A DNA stretch of 64,000 bases from NCBI GenBank assembly GCA_045616485.1, contig JAZLGU010000027.1, forward strand, positions 62,001-126,000, in the 5' to 3' direction. Each line of letters begins with the position of its first letter. Positions within the stretch are counted from its first letter, which is position 1. The DNA comes from RGIG3528 sp045616485. Its GTDB lineage: Bacteria > Bacillota > Clostridia > Lachnospirales > Lachnospiraceae. The position numbers and the translations under genes were made by a program. The notes under the pieces are model-generated. The model was not told the DNA's origin and made no database searches. It saw only the letters and a list, made by a program, of their open reading frames with translations. Below, piece by piece: positions 26,807 to 34,488 of the stretch.

Positions 26807-28000
26807 ATGAAAGTTTTAGTATTAAACTGTGGTTCTTCATCTCTTAAGTTCCAGTTTATCGACATGGAGAATGAGTCTGTGCTTGCAAAGGGTATTTGCG
26901 AGAAGATCGGCCTTGAGGGCTCTATGTACAGCTACAACCCTACAGGTAAGGAGGGCTTCAAGGATAAGCTTGCTTCCATGCCTGATCATAAGGCTGCTGT
27001 AAAGCTTGTTATTGATGCTCTTATGGATAAGACAAATGGTGTTATTGCTGATGTTAAGGATATTGACGCCGTTGGTCACAGAGTACTTCACGGTGGTAAA
27101 TTCTACTCCGCATCTATCGTTGTTAATGAAGATGTTAAGCGCGTTATCAGAGAGTGTTTCGATCTGGGACCTCTTCACAATCCTGCCAACCTCATCGGTA
27201 TTGAGGCATGCGAGGCACTCATGCCTACTACACCTCAGGTAGCAGTATTTGATACAGCTTTCCATCAGACTATGCCTGAGAAAGCTTATATGTATGCTCT
27301 TCCTTATGAGTATTATGAGAAGTATGCTATCCGTAAGTACGGTTTCCACGGCACATCTCATTCCTTCGTATCCAAGAGAGCTATTGACTTTGCCGGCCTT
27401 GATGTAAACAATTCAAAGGTTATTGTTTGCCACCTGGGTAATGGTGCTTCCCTTTCTGCAGTTGTAAATGGCAAGTGCGTAGATACTTCCATGGGTCTTA
27501 CACCTCTTGAAGGTCTTATCATGGGTACACGTACAGGTGACCTTGATCCTGCTGTAGTTCAGTATATTGCCAATAAAGAGGGCAGAAGCGTTGACGATGT
27601 TCTTAACATCCTCAATAAGAAGTCTGGTGTTGCAGGCGTTTCAGGCGTTTCCTCTGACTTCAGAGACCTGGATAAGGCTTCCAAGGAAGGCAATGAGAGA
27701 GCAAAGCTTGCTTTTGATATGTTCATTTACAGAGTAGCAAAGTATGTTGGTTCTTACGCTGCAGCTATGAATGGCGTTGATTGTATCGCTTTCACAGCAG
27801 GTCTTGGCGAAAATGACGGCAAGGCTCGTCAGGCTATCTGCGATTACCTTGGATTTATGGGCGTTAAGCTGGACGCTGAGGCCAATCAGGTACGCGGTAA
27901 GGAAACAGTTATTTCTACAGCAGACTCTGCTGTTAAGGTAGTTGTTATCCCTACAAATGAAGAGCTTGCTATTGCCAGAGAGACTATCGCTCTCATCTAA
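26807..28000 (+). CDS. ackA: Acetate kinase
   Basis: From the ATG at 26807 (AAGGAG upstream) it encodes 397 residues beginning MKVLVLNCGSSSLKFQ. Acetate/propionate kinase motifs VGHRVLHGG, the FHQTMP and YGFHGTSHSFV blocks, and the C-terminal FTAGLGEND are all present. It interconverts acetyl phosphate and acetate with ATP formation, a main energy step of fermenting Clostridia. A phosphotransacetylase gene usually lies next to it but is not here. A longer reading that starts at 26558 has no ribosome site. Confidence 0.97.
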   Translation: MKVLVLNCGSSSLKFQFIDMENESVLAKGICEKIGLEGSMYSYNPTGKEGFKDKLASMPDHKAAVKLVIDALMDKTNGVIADVKDIDAVGHRVLHGGKFYSASIVVNEDVKRVIRECFDLGPLHNPANLIGIEACEALMPTTPQVAVFDTAFHQTMPEKAYMYALPYEYYEKYAIRKYGFHGTSHSFVSKRAIDFAGLDVNNSKVIVCHLGNGASLSAVVNGKCVDTSMGLTPLEGLIMGTRTGDLDPAVVQYIANKEGRSVDDVLNILNKKSGVAGVSGVSSDFRDLDKASKEGNERAKLAFDMFIYRVAKYVGSYAAAMNGVDCIAFTAGLGENDGKARQAICDYLGFMGVKLDAEANQVRGKETVISTADSAVKVVVIPTNEELAIARETIALI

Positions 28001-28062
28001 TAGCACTACGTCTTCTCCGTTTTTGAACGCAGTGAGACCATTTAAAAAATGTTAAAAAAAGG

Positions 28063-28091
28063 TTGACAAATCACAACAATGTGTATATAAT
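28063..28091 (+). promoter_or_regulatory. Consensus sigma-A promoter of the DUF177-rpmF operon
   Basis: Exact TTGACA (28063-28068), 17-base spacer and exact TATAAT (28086-28091). This is the closest match to consensus seen in the window, as expected for a ribosomal protein gene. Confidence 0.92.
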
Positions 28092-28126
28092 CCTTTATTG
28101 TGTTTGTCAGCACGTATAGGATTATT

Positions 28127-28654
28127 ATGCTTATTTCATTATCTGAAGTTATGAATATTGCCGGTGGCAGCAGGACTTTTGAGGCCGATTATGGTCCCGA
28201 GACTTTTTCTACCGGGGGTAATACTTACTCATTTCTTGAGAAAAAGCCTGTATCAGTTACCGTCAGAAATGACAAGGGTAGAAAAGTACATGTTTCCGCT
28301 CACGGAGCATTTAAATTTTCTGTTCCATGTGACAGATGCAGAGAGATTCAAGAGGTAGAGGTACCTATTGATTTCTCTCAGGAAGTGGATATGAATAAGA
28401 CATCCAAAGAACGTGCAGAAGAATTGGATGATACAGAATACATCACCGGATACGATTTGGATGTGGACCGATTGGTATACGAAGAAATCCTGCTTGGATT
28501 CCCCATGAAGGTTTTGTGCAGTGAGGATTGCAAGGGTACTTGCATAGTCTGCGGTCATAATCTGAATTTAGGAGAATGTGGTTGCGACCGCACAGAGCCG
28601 GATCCGAGAATGGCTGTTATCCGTGATATTTTCAAAAAGACTAAGGAGGTGTAA
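28127..28654 (+). CDS. yceD: DUF177 (YceD) protein upstream of rpmF
   Basis: The 175-residue protein has the DUF177 features: a beta-rich N-terminal half, CDRCREIQEVEVPIDF in the middle, and a C-terminal zinc-like cluster with C-x3-C and CxxC (SEDCKGTCIVCGHNLNLGECGC). YceD is linked to 23S rRNA and ribosome assembly in plants and bacteria. It is nearly always placed before rpmF, as here (5-base gap). The ATG at 28127 was chosen because the upstream promoter sits just before it. Confidence 0.92.
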   Translation: MLISLSEVMNIAGGSRTFEADYGPETFSTGGNTYSFLEKKPVSVTVRNDKGRKVHVSAHGAFKFSVPCDRCREIQEVEVPIDFSQEVDMNKTSKERAEELDDTEYITGYDLDVDRLVYEEILLGFPMKVLCSEDCKGTCIVCGHNLNLGECGCDRTEPDPRMAVIRDIFKKTKEV

Positions 28655-28659
28655 CACGC

Positions 28660-28845
28660 ATGGGAGCTATATGTCCAAAGAATAAGCATTCCAAGGCTAG
28701 AAGAGACAGTCGTAGAGCAAACTGGAAGATGACTGCTCCAAACCTTGTAAAGTGCTCAAAGTGTGGCGCATTAATGATGCCTCACAGAGTATGCAAGAGC
28801 TGCGGTTCTTACAACAAGAAGGAAATCATCGCTGTTGGTGAATAA
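28660..28845 (+). CDS. rpmF: 50S ribosomal protein L32, zinc-binding form
   Basis: The 61-residue protein has the L32 pattern: a basic N-terminus (KNKHSKARRDSRR), then CSKCGALMMPHRVCKSCG with two CxxC pairs that bind zinc. Its AAGGAGG ribosome site is very strong. It completes the large ribosomal subunit late in assembly. It is often followed by plsX in related genomes, but here a terminator and an unrelated lipoprotein gene follow. Confidence 0.98.
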   Translation: MGAICPKNKHSKARRDSRRANWKMTAPNLVKCSKCGALMMPHRVCKSCGSYNKKEIIAVGE

Positions 28846-28863
28846 TAAAAAACATTGATTTTC

Positions 28864-28898
28864 AAGAGCTTTGACTAATTTGTCGAAGCTCTTTTTTT
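28864..28898 (+). terminator. Terminator after rpmF
   Basis: AAGAGCTTTGAC (28864-28875) pairs with GTCGAAGCTCTT (28882-28893) with one G-T pair and a long T run. Confidence 0.9.
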
Positions 28899-28933
28899 AA
28901 AAATTCTGTGCTATCAAAGGCCGGGAGGTGACA

Positions 28934-29665
28934 ATGAGCGTGAATAATATAAAAAAGCATGCATTAATTATAATACTTATTTTGGTGACAGCACTTTCTG
29001 TTACTGCCTGCGGCAAAAAGAAAAGTGAAAAGCCTGCTACACTGCCTGGAGTGATTGTGCCCGGTACATATACTGTTGACACAAGTAAAAACTACCTGCT
29101 GCCTGATAATTCTTCCAATTCAAGTGAAGATAAGGAGCTATTGGATAAGTACTATAAAGAAATGCAGCAGCGTTATCCGTCTTTTGCAAGGATTCCAAGA
29201 GAGAGATTCAAAGAAACTGTTTATAGAAATGGTGAGTTTACCCATGTAAGTTTTAATTTTTGTTTTGGTGGCATGACTACAGACTGTTATGCAAGATTTT
29301 CCATAGGCCCTGATTACCCTGAAGGTCAATGGAAGCTGGAAGAGAACGAATTTAAAGAGTATTACCAGTGGGGCATTGATGATAGTATAGTCACTAAGAT
29401 CAAAGAATATTTTGCTGATAATATTTCGGAATATATTGATAAAAACAGTCTGGAATATTTGGATGTTTCAGAAGAGCTTAAATATATGTACTGGACTATC
29501 TCTGATGGCAAAATCTATGCCAGCATTGAGTGCATCACCAATGTTACTGACAGGACTATAGAAGAGTACGGCTGTGGCAGCCACGCCCATATTGTAGGAC
29601 AGGTCGAAATGGAGGTAAAAGACAATAAAATAACGCTTACCTTCCTGCCTGTCTCGGCCAGCTGA
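28934..29665 (+). CDS. Predicted lipoprotein of unknown function
   Basis: The 243-residue protein starts with a basic n-region and hydrophobic stretch ending in a lipobox (VTAC, cysteine near residue 26), so it should be lipid-anchored outside the membrane. The rest has no family I recognise; it is mixed alpha/beta with aromatic residues. The ATG at 28934 follows GGGAGG. I see no clear promoter after the rpmF terminator, so expression may come from read-through or a weak signal. Confidence 0.75.
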   Translation: MSVNNIKKHALIIILILVTALSVTACGKKKSEKPATLPGVIVPGTYTVDTSKNYLLPDNSSNSSEDKELLDKYYKEMQQRYPSFARIPRERFKETVYRNGEFTHVSFNFCFGGMTTDCYARFSIGPDYPEGQWKLEENEFKEYYQWGIDDSIVTKIKEYFADNISEYIDKNSLEYLDVSEELKYMYWTISDGKIYASIECITNVTDRTIEEYGCGSHAHIVGQVEMEVKDNKITLTFLPVSAS

Positions 29666-29687
29666 TAAGCGATATATTAACGTAACA

Positions 29688-30752
29688 TTATAGTATCAGG
29701 TATTTTACATAATCCAGTAAAAATCCTAAATCATTCTTGAATTCCACATAGCTGTGGCGCTCTTTATAGCAGTCACCAAATAAATAAATATGGTTATCCA
29801 GAGCATATTCCTTGTAGGACTTTGACACAGGCAGGAATATGCTTTCTTTTTTTGCATATGCCAGCTCCCTGGTGGCTTTTTGCTTGTTTTCTTTCTCAAT
29901 ACCTGAAGTGATAGAGCTTAACATGGCCTGACCTTCAGAAAAAATATAAGTATAATTTTTGTAGTCTTCAAAATAGTAATGTAGCAAACCTGTTTTCAGA
30001 GTAATTGCAATCTCGGTAGCGTTTTTACCGCATATTATATAATAGAGCCCTGTATCTGCCTCAAAAGGAATAGGAAAAAGAGGATAGGGGATATTTACAA
30101 TAAGCTGAAAAGGAGTCATTTCGAAAGTTATATTTCTAAGCTCCTGTAAAAAGCCGCATTTATGGTAGACAGAGTATAGACCGTCTATATCTTCCTCATT
30201 GTGTAACAGCATGCAGGTAGTAATAGCCTTGATTCTGTCGAAGGCATCCTGTTTTTTACAGACTTCATAGAGCCTGCGCATACCTGTAAGCTCTTCATAA
30301 AGGATAGCCAGCTCCCCTCCGGAAAAGGTATCTGTACGATTATAGCCTGCCATGTACTCTACAGTCTTTAGTTTTAAATCTGTTAAGTCGAAATATTTTT
30401 TGTAATGGAATAAGGCTCTGTAAATATCAAGACTTTTACAATGCTCCAGAGTGTAATTCATTTTATAACGATTGAACTTGTGATTTAAGTAGGGGATATC
30501 AAAAGTGGAGCCATTATAGTGTACCAAAGTCTTACTTTGATCGTAGTGGTCTTTGAAGTATTGCAGCAGCTCCTTTTCTTCTGAATAATTATCGCAAAAA
30601 ACTGAGGTCAGGATACATTCATTTCCCTCCATCTGCATATATCCTATGAGGTAGATATAGGAGGTCTTGGGAGATAGATCAGTAGTCTCTATATCAAAGA
30701 AAAAGTAATCAGAAGGAATTACATAATCTCTTTTTTTACGTATAATTTCCAT
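29688..30752 (-). CDS. YprB-like 3'-5' exonuclease (RNase H-like, DEDD)
   Basis: The 354-residue protein has an N-terminal RNase H-like exonuclease fold: FFDIETTDLS supplies the first acidic residues, LVHYNGSTFDIPYL the middle motif, and NEEDIDGLYSVYHK the last acidic motif. These fit the YprB family, related to DEDD exonucleases. The C-terminal half is less conserved. The substrate is unknown. It is convergent with the lipoprotein gene (22-base gap) and divergent from the CmpB-like gene. Confidence 0.82.
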   Translation of the reverse strand: MEIIRKKRDYVIPSDYFFFDIETTDLSPKTSYIYLIGYMQMEGNECILTSVFCDNYSEEKELLQYFKDHYDQSKTLVHYNGSTFDIPYLNHKFNRYKMNYTLEHCKSLDIYRALFHYKKYFDLTDLKLKTVEYMAGYNRTDTFSGGELAILYEELTGMRRLYEVCKKQDAFDRIKAITTCMLLHNEEDIDGLYSVYHKCGFLQELRNITFEMTPFQLIVNIPYPLFPIPFEADTGLYYIICGKNATEIAITLKTGLLHYYFEDYKNYTYIFSEGQAMLSSITSGIEKENKQKATRELAYAKKESIFLPVSKSYKEYALDNHIYLFGDCYKERHSYVEFKNDLGFLLDYVKYLIL

Positions 30753-30778
30753 GACAGACCTCCTTTATAGTATGAAAC

Positions 30779-30804
30779 AAGGGTATATATTGGATTATAC
30801 CCTT
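30779..30804. other. Hairpin between divergent genes
   Basis: AAGGGTATA (30779-30787) and TATACCCTT (30796-30804) form a 9-bp stem followed on the plus strand by TTGTTT. On the minus strand it contains a TATAAT-like box that may serve the exonuclease gene. Confidence 0.4.
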
Positions 30805-30834
30805 TTGTTTATAAAAATGTTACTTAATTATACT
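30805..30834 (+). promoter_or_regulatory. Possible promoter of the CmpB-like gene
   Basis: TTGTTT (30805-30810), 18-base spacer, TATACT (30829-30834). A second candidate is TACAAT with extended TG at 30877-30882. Confidence 0.45.
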
Positions 30835-30950
30835 AGAATAGTTAGCTTTTGTCTTTATCTTTTCGTAGGTTTTTGCTACAATATATTGTGATATATTCTA
30901 CTTATCTGAATTTGCTAAATATCAATACAGTGAAAAGACGAGGTATTGCT

Positions 30951-32060
30951 ATGTGGACATTTCCTTTTCTTGGGATTGAATTTTACAGAGTATTTTACTG
31001 CTTTTTTATCTACTGTTTTGTAGGCTGGATATGGGAGTGCTGCTATTGCTCCGTTATTGAGGGCAAGCTGATTAACAGAGGCTTTTTGAATGGGCCTGTT
31101 ATTCCTATATACGGCTGTGCAGCTACTCTTATTTTCCTGGGATTTTACAATCCGTATATGGTACATCTGGCTACAGAGCGAAGCGTAGAAGCATATGTGA
31201 CTATTTATGTACTTGGGGCCGTTATAGCATCTTTACTTGAATATATTACCAGTTACAGTATGGAAAAAATGTTCCATGCCAAGTGGTGGGACTATTCCCA
31301 TCTTCCATTAAATATTCATGGAAGAATCTGCCTCCTTATATCACTTTTCTGGGGACTTGCATCGGTTTTTCTGGTAAAAGTGCTTCATCCACTGGTATTA
31401 TCATTAATTGATGTTTTGCCCAGGACTCCGGGAGAGGTGGCAGGCTATGCCATTATTGTGATCTTTATTGCTGATATTGTTTCTACTGTTATAGCTACAG
31501 TACATCTTGATCAGAAGATTACATACATTCAGAAGCTTCGTGCAGAGTTCTTTGAGTTCACTGAAGAGATGAAAAAGTATGAAATGGAGCTGAGAAATGA
31601 TTTTAAGGATAAATTTGGTGATACCACTGTGGGAGAAATTGTGGACCTTGGTATGTCCAGAATGGATGCCACCATTGCCTTTAAGAATCAGGAAAAGATC
31701 GAGAAAAAGGAAATAAAGGCCAATAAACGTAAGGCCAGAATCAACAAGATCGATATTGCTCTGGGTAAAAACAAAGTTCGTATGGATGCAGCTACTGAGG
31801 AAGTTAAAAGGCGTATGGAGTCTGTGCAAATGCAGGCTAAGGAGCTGTTTAACGAGCATGTGGCTGTGAGTCTTACAAGCTATAGCCAGAAAGCCAAGGC
31901 TTTTTGGGAGAAGTATAGCAGTGTTGCCATGAATGGCTTTCAGAAGTTTACCCTTAAGCGTCTTACCAAAGCCTTCCCCAATATGACTGTTAAAGATGAC
32001 AGACAGGGAGCTTTCCTTGATGCCAAGGAAGAAGCTGAGGGTAAAAATAAAAATAATTAA
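30951..32060 (+). CDS. CmpB-type (putative ABC-transporter type IV) membrane protein
   Basis: The 369-residue protein has an N-terminal membrane domain with four to five helices and the signature of the CmpB/PF06541 family: CFVGWIWECCYCSVIEGKLINRGFLNGPVIPIYG, then LEYITSYSMEKMFHAKWWDYS. The C-terminal ~170 residues are a charged coiled-coil region with many Lys/Glu. The family name as transporter permease is not well supported. I start at the ATG at 30951, because the upstream 34 residues lack a ribosome site. Confidence 0.82.
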   Translation: MWTFPFLGIEFYRVFYCFFIYCFVGWIWECCYCSVIEGKLINRGFLNGPVIPIYGCAATLIFLGFYNPYMVHLATERSVEAYVTIYVLGAVIASLLEYITSYSMEKMFHAKWWDYSHLPLNIHGRICLLISLFWGLASVFLVKVLHPLVLSLIDVLPRTPGEVAGYAIIVIFIADIVSTVIATVHLDQKITYIQKLRAEFFEFTEEMKKYEMELRNDFKDKFGDTTVGEIVDLGMSRMDATIAFKNQEKIEKKEIKANKRKARINKIDIALGKNKVRMDAATEEVKRRMESVQMQAKELFNEHVAVSLTSYSQKAKAFWEKYSSVAMNGFQKFTLKRLTKAFPNMTVKDDRQGAFLDAKEEAEGKNKNN

Positions 32061-32077
32061 TAATTAAGGTACTGATT

Positions 32078-32329
32078 ATGGGAATGAAAGTCTGTGTATG
32101 CAGGTTTTGCGGAAAAATTTTTAAACATCATACTAAAATATCAGCCTGTAGCAGCTGTAGGAATCTTGATGATGAGCTATTTGATGCCATCAGGGATTAC
32201 TTAAAGCAATTCCCCAACAGTAATGCTATTGAGATTGCTGAAGGACTTGATATTACTACTATGGATGTGCTAAGGTACATTGATGAAGGCCGCCTTGTAG
32301 TTAGTAAGGGGACATTCAAAGAGATATAG
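32078..32329 (+). CDS. Small zinc-ribbon protein of the YvyF/TIGR03826 type
   Basis: An 83-residue protein with an N-terminal CRFCGKIF...CSSC zinc-ribbon and a C-terminal helix-turn-helix-like region (AIEIAEGLDITTMDVLRYIDEGRL). It looks like the YvyF group of flagellar-operon zinc proteins. No flagellar genes are near. It sits 17 bases after the CmpB-like gene and just before ruvA. Role unknown; a regulator is possible. Confidence 0.7.
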   Translation: MGMKVCVCRFCGKIFKHHTKISACSSCRNLDDELFDAIRDYLKQFPNSNAIEIAEGLDITTMDVLRYIDEGRLVVSKGTFKEI

Positions 32330-32379
32330 GAGAAATGGATTTTCTCCATTTTTCACTTCGTTCCATAAAAGGAGATAAT

Positions 32380-32982
32380 ATGATTTCATACATAGAGGGG
32401 ACAGTCATTAAAATTAATGCTGATGCTGTAGATGTTTTAACCTCAGCCGGCATTGGCTTTCATATTATTGTTCCAAGATCTGTATTTAAAGAGATTACAG
32501 GCATCAATAAAGAAATATATTTGTACACGTATCTTCAGGTAAAAGAAGATGGCATGTCTCTTTTTGGTTTTTTCGAAGAGAATGAGCTGGAATGCTTTAA
32601 AAAGCTTATAAGCGTTAGCGGTGTAGGTCCCAAGATGGCCATGGCGGTGCTATCCCAGATGACTGTTACAGATCTGCATTTTGCTGTTATTTCCGGCGAT
32701 GTAAAGACTATTACGGCTACGCCGGGAGTAGGTAAAAAGCTGGCTGAAAAGATAATAGTCGAGCTAAAGGATGATTTTAGCAGAGAAAGCCTTAATAGCG
32801 GTATGGACGACATGGCACCTGACGGGACACCTGTTAATACTGATCTTTACAATGAGGCGGCTGAAGCCCTGGGGGCACTTGGATATTCATTATCCGAAGC
32901 TATGAAGGCTGTCAGACAGATACAGATTGATAGCGATACGCAGGTAGAAGACCTGATAAAAGAAGCACTTAAAAGATTATAG
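32380..32982 (+). CDS. ruvA: Holliday junction branch migration protein RuvA
   Basis: The 200-residue protein opens MISYIEGTVIKI with the OB-fold domain I, followed by two helix-hairpin-helix motifs (LISVSGVGPKMAMAVLS and ATPGVGKKLAEKIIVELKD) and a C-terminal domain III that contacts RuvB. It forms tetramers on Holliday junctions. AAGGAG precedes ATG 32380; a hairpin with stem AAATGGA/TCCATTT lies just before it. ruvB follows by 39 bases; ruvC is not here. Confidence 0.97.
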   Translation: MISYIEGTVIKINADAVDVLTSAGIGFHIIVPRSVFKEITGINKEIYLYTYLQVKEDGMSLFGFFEENELECFKKLISVSGVGPKMAMAVLSQMTVTDLHFAVISGDVKTITATPGVGKKLAEKIIVELKDDFSRESLNSGMDDMAPDGTPVNTDLYNEAAEALGALGYSLSEAMKAVRQIQIDSDTQVEDLIKEALKRL

Positions 32983-33021
32983 TTATAAAGGAGTCGCTAG
33001 CCGAGGGGCCGGGGATATATT

Positions 33022-34029
33022 ATGGGATCAAAGATATTACGTACTGAGCTTACAGTAGAGGAAAAGCGCATTGAAAGTAATTTGCGTCCTATGACTCTGA
33101 AAGAATATGTGGGTCAGGAAAAAGCAAAGGAAAATTTAAAAGTATATATAGAAGCTGCAAAGTCAAGAAATGAATCGCTGGATCATGTACTTTTCTTTGG
33201 ACCTCCGGGACTGGGAAAGACCACCCTGGCAGGCATTATAGCCAATGAAATGGGGGTTAATTTTAAGGTGACAGCAGGACCTGCCATAGAAAAGCCCGGT
33301 GATATGGCTGCTATTCTTAACAATCTTCAAGAGGGAGATGTACTCTTTATAGATGAGATACATCGTCTGAATCGTCAGGTAGAAGAGCTGCTTTATCCTG
33401 CCATGGAGGATTTTGTAATCGATATTATTATCGGAAAAGGCGCTGGGGCCAAGTCTATCAGAATAGATTTACCTAAATTCACACTTATTGGGGCCACCAC
33501 CAGAGCGGGAATGCTGACAGCACCTCTTCGAGACAGATTTGGTGTAGTTAGCCATATGGAGTATTATACTGTAGCAGAGCTTACAAGTATTATCGAAAGA
33601 AGTGCAGGGGTGCTGGGAGTAGATATTGATCACGAGGGAGCTGTAGAGCTGGCCAGACGATCCAGGGGTACACCAAGACTTGCCAATCGTCTGCTTAAGA
33701 GAGTAAGAGATTTCGCTCAGATTAAATACAACAATATAATTACCAAAGAAGTAGCCGATGAAGTATTAAATATGCTGGATGTTGATGCCATGGGGCTTGA
33801 CAACACTGATAGAAAGATATTAAGATGCATGATAGAGACTTTTTCAGGCCGTCCCGTAGGTATCGAGACCATAGCGGCTACTATTGGCGAGGACAGTGAT
33901 ACTATTGAAGAAGTTTATGAGCCATACCTTGTACAAAACGGTTTTATACTTCGTACACCAAGAGGCCGTATAGCCGGACCGGATGCATATAGACATTTAG
34001 GACTGGCAGTACCTGATACATTATTATAA
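33022..34029 (+). CDS. ruvB: Holliday junction branch migration helicase RuvB
   Basis: The 335-residue AAA+ motor has the RuvB signatures: LRPMTLKEYVGQ, Walker A FFGPPGLGKTTLA, Walker B LFIDEIHRLNR, the sensor 1 GATTRAG block, and a C-terminal winged-helix domain (IEEVYEPYLVQNGFILRTPRGR). With RuvA it drives branch migration of Holliday junctions. It is followed by zapA after 27 bases, and length is standard. Confidence 0.98.
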   Translation: MGSKILRTELTVEEKRIESNLRPMTLKEYVGQEKAKENLKVYIEAAKSRNESLDHVLFFGPPGLGKTTLAGIIANEMGVNFKVTAGPAIEKPGDMAAILNNLQEGDVLFIDEIHRLNRQVEELLYPAMEDFVIDIIIGKGAGAKSIRIDLPKFTLIGATTRAGMLTAPLRDRFGVVSHMEYYTVAELTSIIERSAGVLGVDIDHEGAVELARRSRGTPRLANRLLKRVRDFAQIKYNNIITKEVADEVLNMLDVDAMGLDNTDRKILRCMIETFSGRPVGIETIAATIGEDSDTIEEVYEPYLVQNGFILRTPRGRIAGPDAYRHLGLAVPDTLL

Positions 34030-34056
34030 TTATAGTCGATAGAATAGGACAAAATT

Positions 34057-34470
34057 ATGAACAAGAAAAACGACGCACAGGTTGTAATCAATGGAAAAAC
34101 ATATTCAATTTCCGGCTATGAGAATGTAGATTATCTCCAGAGAATAGCCAGCTATCTGAATCAGAAGAGCAATGAGCTCAAGAGTCAGCTGGGGCATAAT
34201 ATCATTAATGATTCTGAGAAAAATGTTCTTATGCAGATCAATCTGGCGGACGATTATCTCAAGCTTAAGATGAAACAGGATGAAAGTGACCAGGAGTCTC
34301 AGGAGAAGCAGAAGGAAATTGTGGCACTGAAAAGAGATATGGTGGCCCTGCAGACCAAGCTTGAGACGGCTGAAACAGAAGGGAAGCTCCTGCGCTCTGA
34401 AAATGTTGAGCTGCAGAAAAAGGTGGTTAAGCTGGAAACCCAGCTTACCAATCTTAAAAATAAACAATAA
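34057..34470 (+). CDS. zapA: Cell division protein ZapA
   Basis: The 137-residue protein has the ZapA N-terminal domain (VVINGKTYSISGYEN, then a helix) and a long C-terminal coiled coil (about residues 65-137, heptad-rich Leu/Lys/Glu). ZapA crosslinks FtsZ filaments at the division ring. A U32 peptidase-family gene follows after 18 bases, a common pairing in Firmicutes. Confidence 0.9.
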   Translation: MNKKNDAQVVINGKTYSISGYENVDYLQRIASYLNQKSNELKSQLGHNIINDSEKNVLMQINLADDYLKLKMKQDESDQESQEKQKEIVALKRDMVALQTKLETAETEGKLLRSENVELQKKVVKLETQLTNLKNKQ

Positions 34471-34488
34471 TTGATTAAGGGATAATAT

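Noticed and set aside
32333..32351. Hairpin before ruvA as an intrinsic terminator
   Set aside because: The 7-bp stem is weak, the T tract is short, and ruvA has no promoter of its own, so transcription likely continues.
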